Positions 53,426-62,609 of a DNA stretch of 64,000 nt are shown here, piece after piece (position 1 is the first letter of the stretch; each line of letters starts with the position of its first letter). The notes below the pieces were generated by a model. That model saw only the letters and a program-made list of their open reading frames with translations. It did no database searches and had not been told where the DNA came from. The stretch is from Kaiparowitsia implicata GSE-PSE-MK54-09C (GTDB taxonomy: Bacteria > Cyanobacteriota > Cyanobacteriia > Elainellales > Elainellaceae), in the NCBI GenBank assembly GCA_019359435.1, contig JAHHHI010000075.1, forward strand, positions 1-64,000, read 5' to 3'. A program made the translations under genes and the position numbers.

Positions 53426-55227
53426 GGCGCGTCCAGCGGCTCTACTAGGCAGGGCGCATCAAGCAGCACGACTGCGTCAGCATCTACGACGGTGCAGCCC
53501 TCCATCCGGCGCAGCAGCACCGGCAGGTCTCCGGCGGCGATGCTGTCTTGCGCGCGGCTAGCAACGCCTGGATACTGTCGGAATACACTGGCCGTTTCCA
53601 AATAGCCCTCTGTTTCAAAATCCCGATCGACTAGCCAATAATCCACGCCATACTCCTCTACAACCTGCCGCAATGGGCCAATTCCAGGGCTATATTGCGC
53701 TCGGATGACAGCCGTCAGGCGATCGCTCACCGCTGCAAAATAGCCTTGGTGATAGGGCAAGATATAGCCCTGCCCGCCCACCAACACAGGCCGTTGGGTA
53801 AAGGTGGGCAAGTTGTTGACCTCTGGCGACAGCGACGCCGTCACCGTGTCCTTCGGCTGCTGCGCCAAGAATTCATAGACTCGGGGATATCGGCCAAAGA
53901 CATAGTTGTGATGGGGAAACGGCTCTTCACGCGAGTCGGTGCCGTAGGGATGCAGCAGCAGCAGCGCCCCCAGCACGGCAATGCTGCTATAGGACAGGAG
54001 CGATCGCCCCACCCCATCCGCAGAACTCAGCCGCTCTAGCCAATGCAAGAAGCGATCAACCAAGAGGGCGATCGCTACCCCCGCCGCCAGCGCTGCCAGT
54101 ATCCGAAAGCTATGCTCGGTATAGCGATTGGGCAAATGCAGCCGAAACAGCAGCCCGTGAGCCACAAAAAATAACCCCAACGAAATGACGAAGCAGTGCG
54201 CGAGGGACGTGATGGCGGGCGTCATTCGCTGCACAAGGGGAAACCACCGCCGCTGCCACAGCAGCACCGGCAACCCCAACACCGCCAGCCACGCCTGTGG
54301 ATAGAGATGGGGTGCCGCACACCATTCCGTGGGCAACAGGCCGCTGCGCTGGCTGCACACCCAAAACTCGTCATACCAAAAATCTTGATGCCACGGCACT
54401 CCCGTCTGCATCACAAAGAACCGAGACCATCCACCCCGCGCCATCGCTGGAATCTGCTGGGCCTCAGCCGCCGAAATGACCGGCCCATAGGGTGACGAAA
54501 CGAGGGCGTAGGGAAGCAGCAGCAGCACCGCTACCGCTAGCCCGATGATGCAAAACCGCCGCTCTTTTGCATCGGCCCACTGCAGGCGGTTCCCTCGAAT
54601 TTGCACCAGCATTAGCCCCAGCATGCCCGCCTGCACCAAAAACACCTGGGGATAAAACAGCGCTTGCAGCGCCATTGTTAGGATGCAGGGATAGAGCGAT
54701 CGCCGCATCAAAAAGTACAAAAATGCGGGCAACAGCACATAGACAAACGCGACAGGAGTTGCCGAAACTACGTCATCGCGAATCCAAAAGCCCTGATTGG
54801 CAAGCACCGCCGCCGCAAAGCCCGCGATGGGAGACGGCAGCACCTGCATCGCTGCCATAAAAACAAAGAACGTGCCCCCCAGCGCCAACAGCAGCGGCAA
54901 TAGCTTGCTCAACACCACTGGATCTAGCCCAAACTGGGCAAACAGCCAGTACAGCATTCGATAGCCCAGCGGAGCCACCGATTCAAAGTAGTCGGTCGTC
55001 AGGTCGTTGGGATAAAGGGTCGGGTCGAGAAACCGCCGCATCCAATACACATGCTGCCGCGCATCGTCTTGAATCACATAGGCATGGCTAAACGCTGTCA
55101 CCAGCACTGGCACGCTATAGAGCAACGACACCAGCGAGCTTAACCCTAGCCACAGCCACACCTGAGCCTGCGTAGGCGCTTGGCGAAGCAACCGCTGCAT
55201 CTGAGACACAATCATCACATCCCCCAA
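53422..55227 (-). CDS. Large polytopic membrane protein, GT-C-like
   Basis: This 601-residue protein has about twelve hydrophobic helices. The first extracytoplasmic loop contains SHAYVIQDDARQHVYWMRRFLDPTLYPNDLTTDYF, with an acidic pair placed like the GT-C catalytic loop. The C-terminal soluble region (about 470-601: ASLSPEVNNLPTFTQRPVLVGGQGYILPYH, EEYGVDYWLVDRDF) resembles the periplasmic tail of oligosaccharyl- or mannosyl-transferase-like proteins. No donor-specific motif was recognised. It is coupled to the GT39-like gene downstream. An ATG four codons in (MIVSQMQ) is an alternative start. Confidence 0.75.
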   Translation of the reverse strand: MGDVMIVSQMQRLLRQAPTQAQVWLWLGLSSLVSLLYSVPVLVTAFSHAYVIQDDARQHVYWMRRFLDPTLYPNDLTTDYFESVAPLGYRMLYWLFAQFGLDPVVLSKLLPLLLALGGTFFVFMAAMQVLPSPIAGFAAAVLANQGFWIRDDVVSATPVAFVYVLLPAFLYFLMRRSLYPCILTMALQALFYPQVFLVQAGMLGLMLVQIRGNRLQWADAKERRFCIIGLAVAVLLLLPYALVSSPYGPVISAAEAQQIPAMARGGWSRFFVMQTGVPWHQDFWYDEFWVCSQRSGLLPTEWCAAPHLYPQAWLAVLGLPVLLWQRRWFPLVQRMTPAITSLAHCFVISLGLFFVAHGLLFRLHLPNRYTEHSFRILAALAAGVAIALLVDRFLHWLERLSSADGVGRSLLSYSSIAVLGALLLLHPYGTDSREEPFPHHNYVFGRYPRVYEFLAQQPKDTVTASLSPEVNNLPTFTQRPVLVGGQGYILPYHQGYFAAVSDRLTAVIRAQYSPGIGPLRQVVEEYGVDYWLVDRDFETEGYLETASVFRQYPGVASRAQDSIAAGDLPVLLRRMEGCTVVDADAVVLLDAPCLVEPLDAP

Positions 55228-55709
55228 CGCTTATGCCAATTCAAAAAATTGGGTATTGACCCTCGGGTGTGGCAACGCGCTTAGAGAAGGCATTGCCCCA
55301 CCCCATCCATAGCCATTAGCATCCATAGCCCCCAGCAGTAATCGCTAATGCTGAGCAAGAGTATCAGCCTAGTCCCAAATGGCGCAAGTTCAGCGAACAA
55401 GCTATGGGGGCTTAGGGCAATTTCCGTCAAAGAAACCTCCCTATCACTCAGCAGTTATGCGGTGGGGACGTTGAAGCAGCCAAGCCAACGGTGTTAATTC
55501 AAAAACTTAAACGCAAAGATGTTGCCCACAGGGCATTGTTTCTAATCTTGAATATCTAAATTCTCTGATGATTCACGATTTGATGATGCAAGGTAGCAGC
55601 TTATGAATGCGCCGCTTACTCCCCACGTGAGTGAGTCGTGAAGCCTTTTTATATGAAGATCTCACAGACTCAGATCATCGCTTGGGTGTATAGAATTGCC
55701 TACCTGTGG
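55228..55709. other. Non-coding interval of about 480 bp
   Basis: This lies between the prk-like gene's 3' end and the membrane-protein gene's 5' end. GTGTGGCAACGCGCTTAGAGAAGGC at about 55268-55292 resembles the MITE interior and may be a decayed copy. Nothing else is supported. Confidence 0.35.
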
Positions 55710-56651
55710 TTATTGATGAATCTTGGCAGCTTTCAGAACATGATAGGTAATCAGCAGCTGCGTGAGCGCCAGTGGGTAACTCTGTAGCGTTTCGCCCGTT
55801 GTGCCAATCAGCTTGCCGATGATGGGGTTTCCTTCAAGGCTGCAAAACTTGCCGAGGTAGGGGACTTCATTGCAGAGCATTCGCTCTAGCTCGATCACCT
55901 GTTCGGCGGTGGCATGGGCATCGACTTCGAGCACATCTACCGGCTTGCCCATATCTCGGTCTAGCTCTAGCCGTACTGCCGAAGCTAGCTGCCCCGTTTT
56001 GGGGCCAAGGAGGTCGCTAAATTCTGGATGGGGAATGGTGGGACGCAGCACGAGTCGTACGTTAAGCAGCAGTTCGTCTTGGTCGGATTGTTCCCCTGGT
56101 GGATAGAAGGACACGATAACATCTGCCCACTGCCGCTGTGGGCGAATAAAGTCCTCTGAATCGGACTCGCGTTTCTTTAGTTGCTCGCGAACTTCGGCTT
56201 CACTATAGCCCCGCTTTCGGGTATCCCGGTTAATCTTCCAAGAGGCTCTGAGTGTCTCTGGTGGTGCTAAGTACACTTTGACGTCGTAGTTGTCACGCAT
56301 GCCCCGAGTAGAGTAGCCTAACAGTCCTTCTACGATCACAAATTTGGCGGGTTTTATATACTCTGGTGGGTCGAATGCGCCTGTGGTGTGGTTGTAGATG
56401 GGTTTGAGGATGGGCTGCCCAGTGCGCAGCAACGTGAGATGCTGCTGAATGATGTCGAGATAGTTACAGTCTGGGTTTAGGGCCGAAATGCCCATTTCTG
56501 CACGCTGCTGGCGATCGTAGCGATGATAGTCATCGGTGCAAATGATGGTTACATCGTCGCTTCCCAATACTTGGGCAATACCCCGAGTGAGTGTGGTTTT
56601 TCCGGCAGCGCTATCGCCAACAATGCCAAGGATAATTGGGCGTTCCGTCAT
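55710..56651 (-). CDS. prk: Phosphoribulokinase/uridine kinase-family protein, divergent from Calvin-cycle PRK
   Basis: This 313-residue protein starts at the ATG at 56651 after GGAGG; 28 upstream in-frame codons are rejected. It has P-loop GDSAAGKTTL, ICTDDYHRYDRQQRAEMGISALNPDCNYLD, KPIYNHTTGAFDPPEYIKPAKFVIVEGLLGY, and RDTRKRGYSEAEVREQLKKRESDSEDFIRPQRQWADVIVSF, all PRK-family landmarks. Unlike the usual cyanobacterial PRK it lacks the P-loop cysteine (Ala in its place) that forms the light-regulated disulfide with the Cys of the CxDDYH motif. The C-terminal third also differs. It may be a second, thioredoxin/CP12-insensitive PRK or act on another substrate. The symbol is by family only. Confidence 0.8.
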   Translation of the reverse strand: MTERPIILGIVGDSAAGKTTLTRGIAQVLGSDDVTIICTDDYHRYDRQQRAEMGISALNPDCNYLDIIQQHLTLLRTGQPILKPIYNHTTGAFDPPEYIKPAKFVIVEGLLGYSTRGMRDNYDVKVYLAPPETLRASWKINRDTRKRGYSEAEVREQLKKRESDSEDFIRPQRQWADVIVSFYPPGEQSDQDELLLNVRLVLRPTIPHPEFSDLLGPKTGQLASAVRLELDRDMGKPVDVLEVDAHATAEQVIELERMLCNEVPYLGKFCSLEGNPIIGKLIGTTGETLQSYPLALTQLLITYHVLKAAKIHQ

Positions 56652-57159
56652 GGAGCCTCCTAAGGGGTGCGGGTGGTGATTTGCAGGTGAAGATGGCACG
56701 AGCTGTGTTGCGCCCCCACACCATCTTTGAGCCAACTCTACGAACTGATGCAGGGCTACTTTTCACTAGATCATCTCTTTGAGAATTGTCTCTTTAGGAG
56801 GGCGCTCTCGCTATTCAAAACAGAAGGCTGAACCCGCACTCAAAATTGGGATGTGGGAGGTCTTTGTTTTGAATGCAAGAGTTCTCGTTGAGAGGGCCTA
56901 TAAACAGCAGCCAATGCTGACAATTTGAGAAATGGCACCACGATGACAGGGCTGAAGGGGCTGTAGTGAGCCTGCGAGCACCAAAACCAACGCCCCAATC
57001 GTGAGTTTTCATTATCAGTTTCAACGGGCATCCTGACAACTGGGTATTTTGTCGGGTGTTCGCGCTGGCTGAGCCTGGGCGGATAGGGAGGTGGGCGATC
57101 GCCCATATCCGCCTAAACATATGAGCCTGCTGAACCTAGCCCACCACCCGAGGCTGGAT
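56652..57159. other. Non-coding interval of about 500 bp
   Basis: Upstream of prk and downstream of the basic HTH gene. No repeat family member, terminator with a clear T-run or protein-like frame was identified. Confidence 0.35.
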
Positions 57160-57642
57160 CTAGCTAGATTTCTTACGCCCTCGGGACATTGCCGTGCGCG
57201 TTGTCTTTGAGGAAGGAGCTGTGGGCTGTGGGCTGGGGGGTGTTTTGGCAGAGCGATCGCTAGATTTGATGGCAGCACTGGTTCGTCTTGCACGACGCGG
57301 GGTTGTGGAAGCGTTGCTGTCCGCTGGAGTGCCAGACCCAGCGCTGACGTGGCCGGATTGACTGCGGCTATCTGCCCGAGTTTTGGCGAGGTATCGCTTG
57401 AGCGATGACACGCTGATGCGAATCTCTTGATCAGCTAAAAACGTTGCGATTTCATCATGGCTATAGCCTCGGTCAAGAGCCGCGTTAATCGGCTCTCTCA
57501 GCAGATCGATGGCTTCGCGGAGTGACCAATGCTCTTTTGGCTTTTTGGGCAATTGCTCTAGCAAAGAATCGGCTTGAGATATGGCTGATTCATCTACCAG
57601 TGCAGAGCCAGATGGGCGTTTGGGGGAAGACGGTTTCGCCAT
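57160..57642 (-). CDS. Small basic HTH protein with disordered Ser/Thr/Lys-rich tail
   Basis: This 160-residue protein starts at the ATG at 57642 (MAKPSSPKRPSGSALVDE). Residues about 40-90 form a helical domain (HWSLREAIDLLREPINAALDRGYSHDEIATFLADQEIRISVSSLKRYLAKTR) whose end looks like a helix-turn-helix: GYSHDEIATFL and SVSSLKRYL. The remaining 70 residues are Arg, Lys, Ser, Thr and Pro rich (TTPRRARRTSAAIKSSDRSAKTP), like histone H1-type or nucleic-acid-binding tails. Similar HTH segments occur in plasmid and mobilisation proteins and in cyanobacterial unknowns. Role unknown, possibly DNA binding. Confidence 0.65.
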   Translation of the reverse strand: MAKPSSPKRPSGSALVDESAISQADSLLEQLPKKPKEHWSLREAIDLLREPINAALDRGYSHDEIATFLADQEIRISVSSLKRYLAKTRADSRSQSGHVSAGSGTPADSNASTTPRRARRTSAAIKSSDRSAKTPPSPQPTAPSSKTTRTAMSRGRKKSS

Positions 57643-58253
57643 AGGTTTATAAATTTCCTCATGAATGACGGTGTGAATCACGTTTGAAGCCAGACATTGA
57701 TCAGAGCCAAGCATCCCAACCGGCGATCTCTGGTGTGGTGTGGCGTCAGCTTCATCTATACAAAACCGTTTAACTGTATAAGTCTTGCTAGTGTATCGCC
57801 CTTGGTTTGGGCTGCGTTAATTTGCACATATATTTTTTCATCTAGTTTTCGCGTTGATTCATTTTTGGCTCGGCTCAGCTGGGTAAGCTTTTGCTCTTGA
57901 CAGCAATACTTCACACCAGAGAGGCCGCTATCATTACAGTCAGAGCCACAGTCAGAGCCTTAGGGATATAGCCACAGTTACTTCCAAAGGGCTCGCGGCG
58001 CTAGAGCAAGAGTTAGAGCCTCTAAAGGCTTAGACGCTTAAAGGAGTCACTTGCCGTCGTCCTGTAAATCCATTCCAAGCGTCCTTTCAGTAACGTGGGC
58101 ATACTGTTAAATAACACCCTTAAATCAGATTCTTCGGGAATTAAGACAGCATCGTTTCTCACAATCCTTCCTCAGATTCAACTTTTCCTCGAATTCACGT
58201 CCGAATTACGCATCATTAATTCAACACGCAATTCCATTGCAACTGCTGCGGTT
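57643..58253. other. Divergent non-coding region upstream of the GGDEF/EAL gene
   Basis: About 610 bp. It contains a 12-bp tandem repeat, CAGTCAGAGCCA then CAGTCAGAGCCT, at 57937-57960. The frame of the GGDEF/EAL gene extends 53 codons upstream to a GTG at 58095, but that segment is polar and low in conservation and is treated as leader. Confidence 0.4.
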
Positions 58254-61200
58254 ATGGCAAAACAGCCACTCTTTTCTCGTGAACAGATCGACCCAGAGGA
58301 TTGGCAAAATACACCAGAGCCTATTCAGCGATTGGTGGAGTCTCTCATTGCAGGCGCAACACGATCGGAAACTGAGCGTCATCTGGGTCAGTTTCTGGAT
58401 GCTACCCCGATTGGGATTGCGGTACACAATGCAGCCGGGCAGCTCACCTACTTCAACCAAACGGGGCGATCGCTCCTTGGCCTTGAGCCCCCGCCCCATC
58501 TCACCGTTCAGCAATTCTCTGAGTTCTTTCTGATTTATCAAGAAGGGACTCAGCAGCTGTATCCCATAGACGCATTACCGGGTGTGCGCGCGTTAGCAGG
58601 GGAAGCCACCTGGGCGGATGATTTAGAACTGCGCCACGGTGACTGGGTGATGCCGCTAGAGGTCTGGGCCACGCCAATTTTTGATGATCAGGGTCAGGTG
58701 GCCTACGCAATCACAGCATTTCAGGATATCAGTGACAGAAAGCGAGTTGAAGCTGAGGGCAAGCGCCGTGAGTTAGAACGGCAGACGGTAGAAAACACGC
58801 TGCTCAAAAGTGAGCAACGCTACCGTCAGGTGATTCAGGCGCAGACAGACTTAATCTTGCGATCGCTCCCAGATACCACCATTACGTTTGCCAACCAGGC
58901 CCTATGTCGAGCGCTCGGTCGCGAATTGGCCGACGTATTGGGAATGCAGTGGTGCAGTTTCGTTCCACCAGACGAAGTCAAGGCGATTCATCGCAAGATT
59001 GCAGCCCTCACCCCCAATGCCCCAATTTTTGAAAACATCAATCAAGACTACCGTGCGAACAACCAAGTGGGCTGGACGCAGTGGGTCAACTTGGGTATTT
59101 TTGATGGGTCGCAGCTGATCGAAATTCAGTCAGTGGGGCGAGACATCACGGAATTAAAGCAGAAAATTCTGCGCGAGCAAGCGCTCAATCGGGTCTTTCA
59201 GGCCATCCATAACTCGCTCGATCTAGACACTATTTTTGCGACGGCCACGGCAGAAACTGTGCAACTTCTCGGGTCTGTGAACTGCTACGTGGTGCAATAT
59301 CTGCCCAACCTGGGCGTGTGGCGGTATGTGGCTGAATCTCAGGCCGAATCTCAGGCCGAATCTCAGGCTGAAGAATCTCCGAGTGAAGCCAATCACCCCA
59401 CCCTGATTGGCTTCGAGATTGCGGATGCGGCGAACCCCTTTGCGACTCAGCTGAAGCAGCTTAAATCGGTTCGTATCGAAGATACATCGATTTTGCAAGA
59501 TGTGATTAATCAAGCCGTCGCCCAAACGATTCCTGGAGCGTGGTTGCTGATTCCATTAACAGTTGACGGCAAGCTGTGGGGCGCATTTACGCTACTCGTG
59601 CGAGAGCAATTTTCGATCTGGCACGATGACCAAGTTGAACTGGCGCAGGCCGTTGCAACGCAATTAGAAGTCGCCATTCAACAAGCCAAGCTTTATCAAC
59701 AGGCCCAGCTTGACCTCGCAGAACGCCGTCAGGTCGAAATTGCCCTGCGAGACAGTAAGGCTCGATTTCATCACATGGCGGCGAATGTGCCGGGTGCCAT
59801 TTTTCGCTATTTGCTGCGCCCGGATGGAACTGACTCGTTGCTCTATATGAGTTCGGGGTGTTATCGACTTTGGGAAGTTGGGGCTCAAGAGGTGCTTGCG
59901 GATGTGTCTGTGCTTTGGCAGATGGTTCATCCAGAGGATGTGCCTGCAATGCAGGCTTCGGTGCTCGAGTCGGCCCAAACGCTGATGCCTTGGCTTCATG
60001 CATGGCGGATCACAACGCCATCTGGGCAGAAAAAATGGCTAGAAGCGGCAGGAAGTCCGACTCTGCAGCCGAATGGCGACGTGATCTGGGATACGCTGGT
60101 CTTGGATGTGAGCGATCGCAAGCAGGCCGAAGCTGAACGCAAACAGGCCGAAGCGGCCTTGAAGCAGAGTGAACAGCGGTTTCGGAGCCTGTTTGAAGAA
60201 ACCCCCAATATTGCAGTTCAAGGCTATAACACTCAACGTCGGGTAATTTATTGGAACCAGGTGAGTGAGCGGCTGTATGGCTACACCAAATCCGAGGCGC
60301 TGGGTCAAACGCTGGAAGATCTCATTATTCCGCCTGAGATGCGAGAGGAGGTGGTTGCGGGCGTGCAGCGCTGGATCACAGAAGGGCAAGCTATCCCTGC
60401 AGATGAATTGAGTCTCATGCGAAAGGGTGGCTCTAGAGTGGCGGTGTATTCTAGCCACATCATGCTGGTGAATACGGCGGGTGAGCAAGAAATCTATTGT
60501 GTGGATATTGACCTGAGCGATCGCAAGCAGGCTGAAGATGCGGTGCGCGCCAGCGAAACGCGCTATCGCTTGCTAGCTGAAAATAGCAACGATCTGATTT
60601 GTCTGCATGATTTGGAAGGGCATTATCTCTATGTCAGCCCATCGTGTGAACCGCTGCTGGGGTATCGGTACGATGAAATGCTCGGACAAAATGCCTATCG
60701 CTTCTTTCATCCTGACGATTGCGATCGCATTCAGCAGGAATCACATCTAGCGGCGATTAGCGGCAAACCCATGCCAGTCACCTATCGCATCCGCCATAAG
60801 TCGGGGCGCTATCTCTGGTTTGAAACCTTGACTAAGCCGATCGTGGATGCGGCAGGTCAACCGATGCGTCTGCAAACGACCTCTCGAGATGTGACTGAGC
60901 GGGTTAAGGCACAACATCAGCTAAAGCACGATGCGCTGCATGACGCACTGACAGGGTTGCCCAATCGCCATTTGTTGATGGAGCGATTGGAATTAGCGAT
61001 GAATCGGGTTCAGCGCTCTAGCCGCTATCGATTTTCAGTCTTATTTCTTGACCTCGATCGATTTAAAGTCATCAACGATAGTTTGGGGCATTTAGCTGGG
61101 GATCAACTCTTGATTGCGATCGCCCAAACGCTCAAAGCCACGCTCCGCAACCTGGATGTGGTGGCTCGTTTGGGCGGCGATGAATTTGTGATTTTGCTTG

Positions 61201-62252
61201 AAGATGTGGAGGATATTCAAGAAGCTGTTCGGGCTGCAGAACGGCTGCTTGAGGCATTGCAAGCTCCCCGTATGATCGAAGGTCGAGACGTGTATACAAC
61301 AGCGAGTATCGGCATCGTGTTGGGCACGTCAGACTATACTCAAGCGTCTCATCTGTTGCGGGATGCAGATATTGCCATGTATCGCGCCAAGCAAAAGGGC
61401 AAAGCCCGATACGAAATCTTTGATGCTGAGATGCACACGCAAGCACTGCATCGCCTCCACCTAGAAAATGACCTGCGTCACGCCATTAAACATCAGGAAT
61501 TTGTGTTGCACTATCAGCCCATTGTCGCCCTGAGCACGGGGCTGTTGGTGGGGTTTGAAGCCTTGATCCGCTGGCAGCATCCCACGCAAGGGTTAAAGGC
61601 TCCAGCCGTTTTTATTGCGATCGCAGAAGAAACAGGGCTGATTACAAAGTTAGATTACTGGGCACTTCGGACAGCGTGCCGTCAACTGGCTGCATGGCGG
61701 ACTAACTTTCCAACTCTGTCTGCTGTGAGGGTGAGTGTAAACCTCTCGGCACAAGACCTGCAACGTACTGATCTGCTTGAAGAAGTAGATCGAATCCTCA
61801 CTCAAACTGGATTGCCTGGGCATTGCCTGACGTTAGAAATTACTGAAAGTATGTTGATTGAGGATGTTGAATCTACAATCCAAACGCTGAGGCAGTTAAA
61901 GGAACGGGATATTCAGATCAGCATTGACGATTTTGGGACGGGGTATTCATCGTTGAATTATCTGCATCGGCTACCCGTTGATAATCTAAAAGTTGATCGC
62001 GAATTTGTGAACCAAATTCAAACGGGCCAACGCAACCATCAGATTGTTGAAACCATTATGGCTCTGAGCAATCAGCTAGAACTGAGTGCGATCGCCGAAG
62101 GCATTGAAACCCCGCAACAACTAGATCGACTGTGCCGCTTGGGCTATAAGTTGGGTCAAGGCTATTTATTTTCTAGACCATTGAGTCAAGACGCGATAGA
62201 AGCCCTGCTCGCCACTCACACGACCCAGTACTTTCTGCCGAGCGAACGCTGA
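58254..62252 (+). CDS. PAS/GAF sensor diguanylate cyclase/phosphodiesterase (GGDEF-EAL)
   Basis: This 1332-residue protein starts at the ATG at 58254 (MAKQPLFSREQIDPEDW). In order it has a PAS (about 45-165), a second PAS (about 185-300), a GAF (about 315-485), three more PAS domains (about 500-890) joined by repeated ERKQAEA-type coiled linkers, a GGDEF domain with intact RLGGDEFVIL near residue 974, and an EAL domain with GFEALIRW near 1100 and the downstream catalytic set ETGLI, VSVNLSAQ, IDDFGTGYSSLNYL and KVDREFV. Both enzymatic halves look active, so it could make and break cyclic di-GMP. Within the GAF is a low-complexity ESQA repeat encoded by near-identical 12-bp units at about 59336-59371. 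It precedes clpB with no coupling. Confidence 0.9.
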   Translation: MAKQPLFSREQIDPEDWQNTPEPIQRLVESLIAGATRSETERHLGQFLDATPIGIAVHNAAGQLTYFNQTGRSLLGLEPPPHLTVQQFSEFFLIYQEGTQQLYPIDALPGVRALAGEATWADDLELRHGDWVMPLEVWATPIFDDQGQVAYAITAFQDISDRKRVEAEGKRRELERQTVENTLLKSEQRYRQVIQAQTDLILRSLPDTTITFANQALCRALGRELADVLGMQWCSFVPPDEVKAIHRKIAALTPNAPIFENINQDYRANNQVGWTQWVNLGIFDGSQLIEIQSVGRDITELKQKILREQALNRVFQAIHNSLDLDTIFATATAETVQLLGSVNCYVVQYLPNLGVWRYVAESQAESQAESQAEESPSEANHPTLIGFEIADAANPFATQLKQLKSVRIEDTSILQDVINQAVAQTIPGAWLLIPLTVDGKLWGAFTLLVREQFSIWHDDQVELAQAVATQLEVAIQQAKLYQQAQLDLAERRQVEIALRDSKARFHHMAANVPGAIFRYLLRPDGTDSLLYMSSGCYRLWEVGAQEVLADVSVLWQMVHPEDVPAMQASVLESAQTLMPWLHAWRITTPSGQKKWLEAAGSPTLQPNGDVIWDTLVLDVSDRKQAEAERKQAEAALKQSEQRFRSLFEETPNIAVQGYNTQRRVIYWNQVSERLYGYTKSEALGQTLEDLIIPPEMREEVVAGVQRWITEGQAIPADELSLMRKGGSRVAVYSSHIMLVNTAGEQEIYCVDIDLSDRKQAEDAVRASETRYRLLAENSNDLICLHDLEGHYLYVSPSCEPLLGYRYDEMLGQNAYRFFHPDDCDRIQQESHLAAISGKPMPVTYRIRHKSGRYLWFETLTKPIVDAAGQPMRLQTTSRDVTERVKAQHQLKHDALHDALTGLPNRHLLMERLELAMNRVQRSSRYRFSVLFLDLDRFKVINDSLGHLAGDQLLIAIAQTLKATLRNLDVVARLGGDEFVILLEDVEDIQEAVRAAERLLEALQAPRMIEGRDVYTTASIGIVLGTSDYTQASHLLRDADIAMYRAKQKGKARYEIFDAEMHTQALHRLHLENDLRHAIKHQEFVLHYQPIVALSTGLLVGFEALIRWQHPTQGLKAPAVFIAIAEETGLITKLDYWALRTACRQLAAWRTNFPTLSAVRVSVNLSAQDLQRTDLLEEVDRILTQTGLPGHCLTLEITESMLIEDVESTIQTLRQLKERDIQISIDDFGTGYSSLNYLHRLPVDNLKVDREFVNQIQTGQRNHQIVETIMALSNQLELSAIAEGIETPQQLDRLCRLGYKLGQGYLFSRPLSQDAIEALLATHTTQYFLPSER

Positions 62253-62609
62253 AGAGATTTTGGGGAGGGCGTTACCGACTAGGTGCTCCATCGCATTTGG
62301 GAGTTATTGCAGGTGGAATCTACAGCTATGGCGCTGCGATCGTGAGGTTGCATCGGCTGCAATTGGTAGGCTGCGATCGGTACTGTGAAGGGGCAGAGTC
62401 GCGACTTGGGGCGGGCATCTCTCCGCTAGAAGGCGAAAACACCGACCTCCGCTCGACCCGCATCGTCTCTAGAATAAGGACAGACGAAATACAGATGAAT
62501 CTAAGCGCAACGCTAAGATTCGGTCATCTTAACTCAGTCCTATAGCGGTTCCTATTCAGTCAACCTTAAATCGAAATCATTCCAGAATTACCTCTACAGT
62601 TCTACGGCA
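62253..62609. promoter_or_regulatory. Region upstream of clpB
   Basis: About 360 bp between two plus-strand genes. No CIRCE-type inverted repeat (TTAGCACTC-N9-GAGTGCTAA) is present. The 62500-62600 stretch is AT-richer and is the likely promoter zone. Confidence 0.4.

Noticed and set aside
62253-62609. CIRCE heat-shock operator upstream of clpB
   Set aside because: No TTAGCACTC-type inverted repeat is present in the region.
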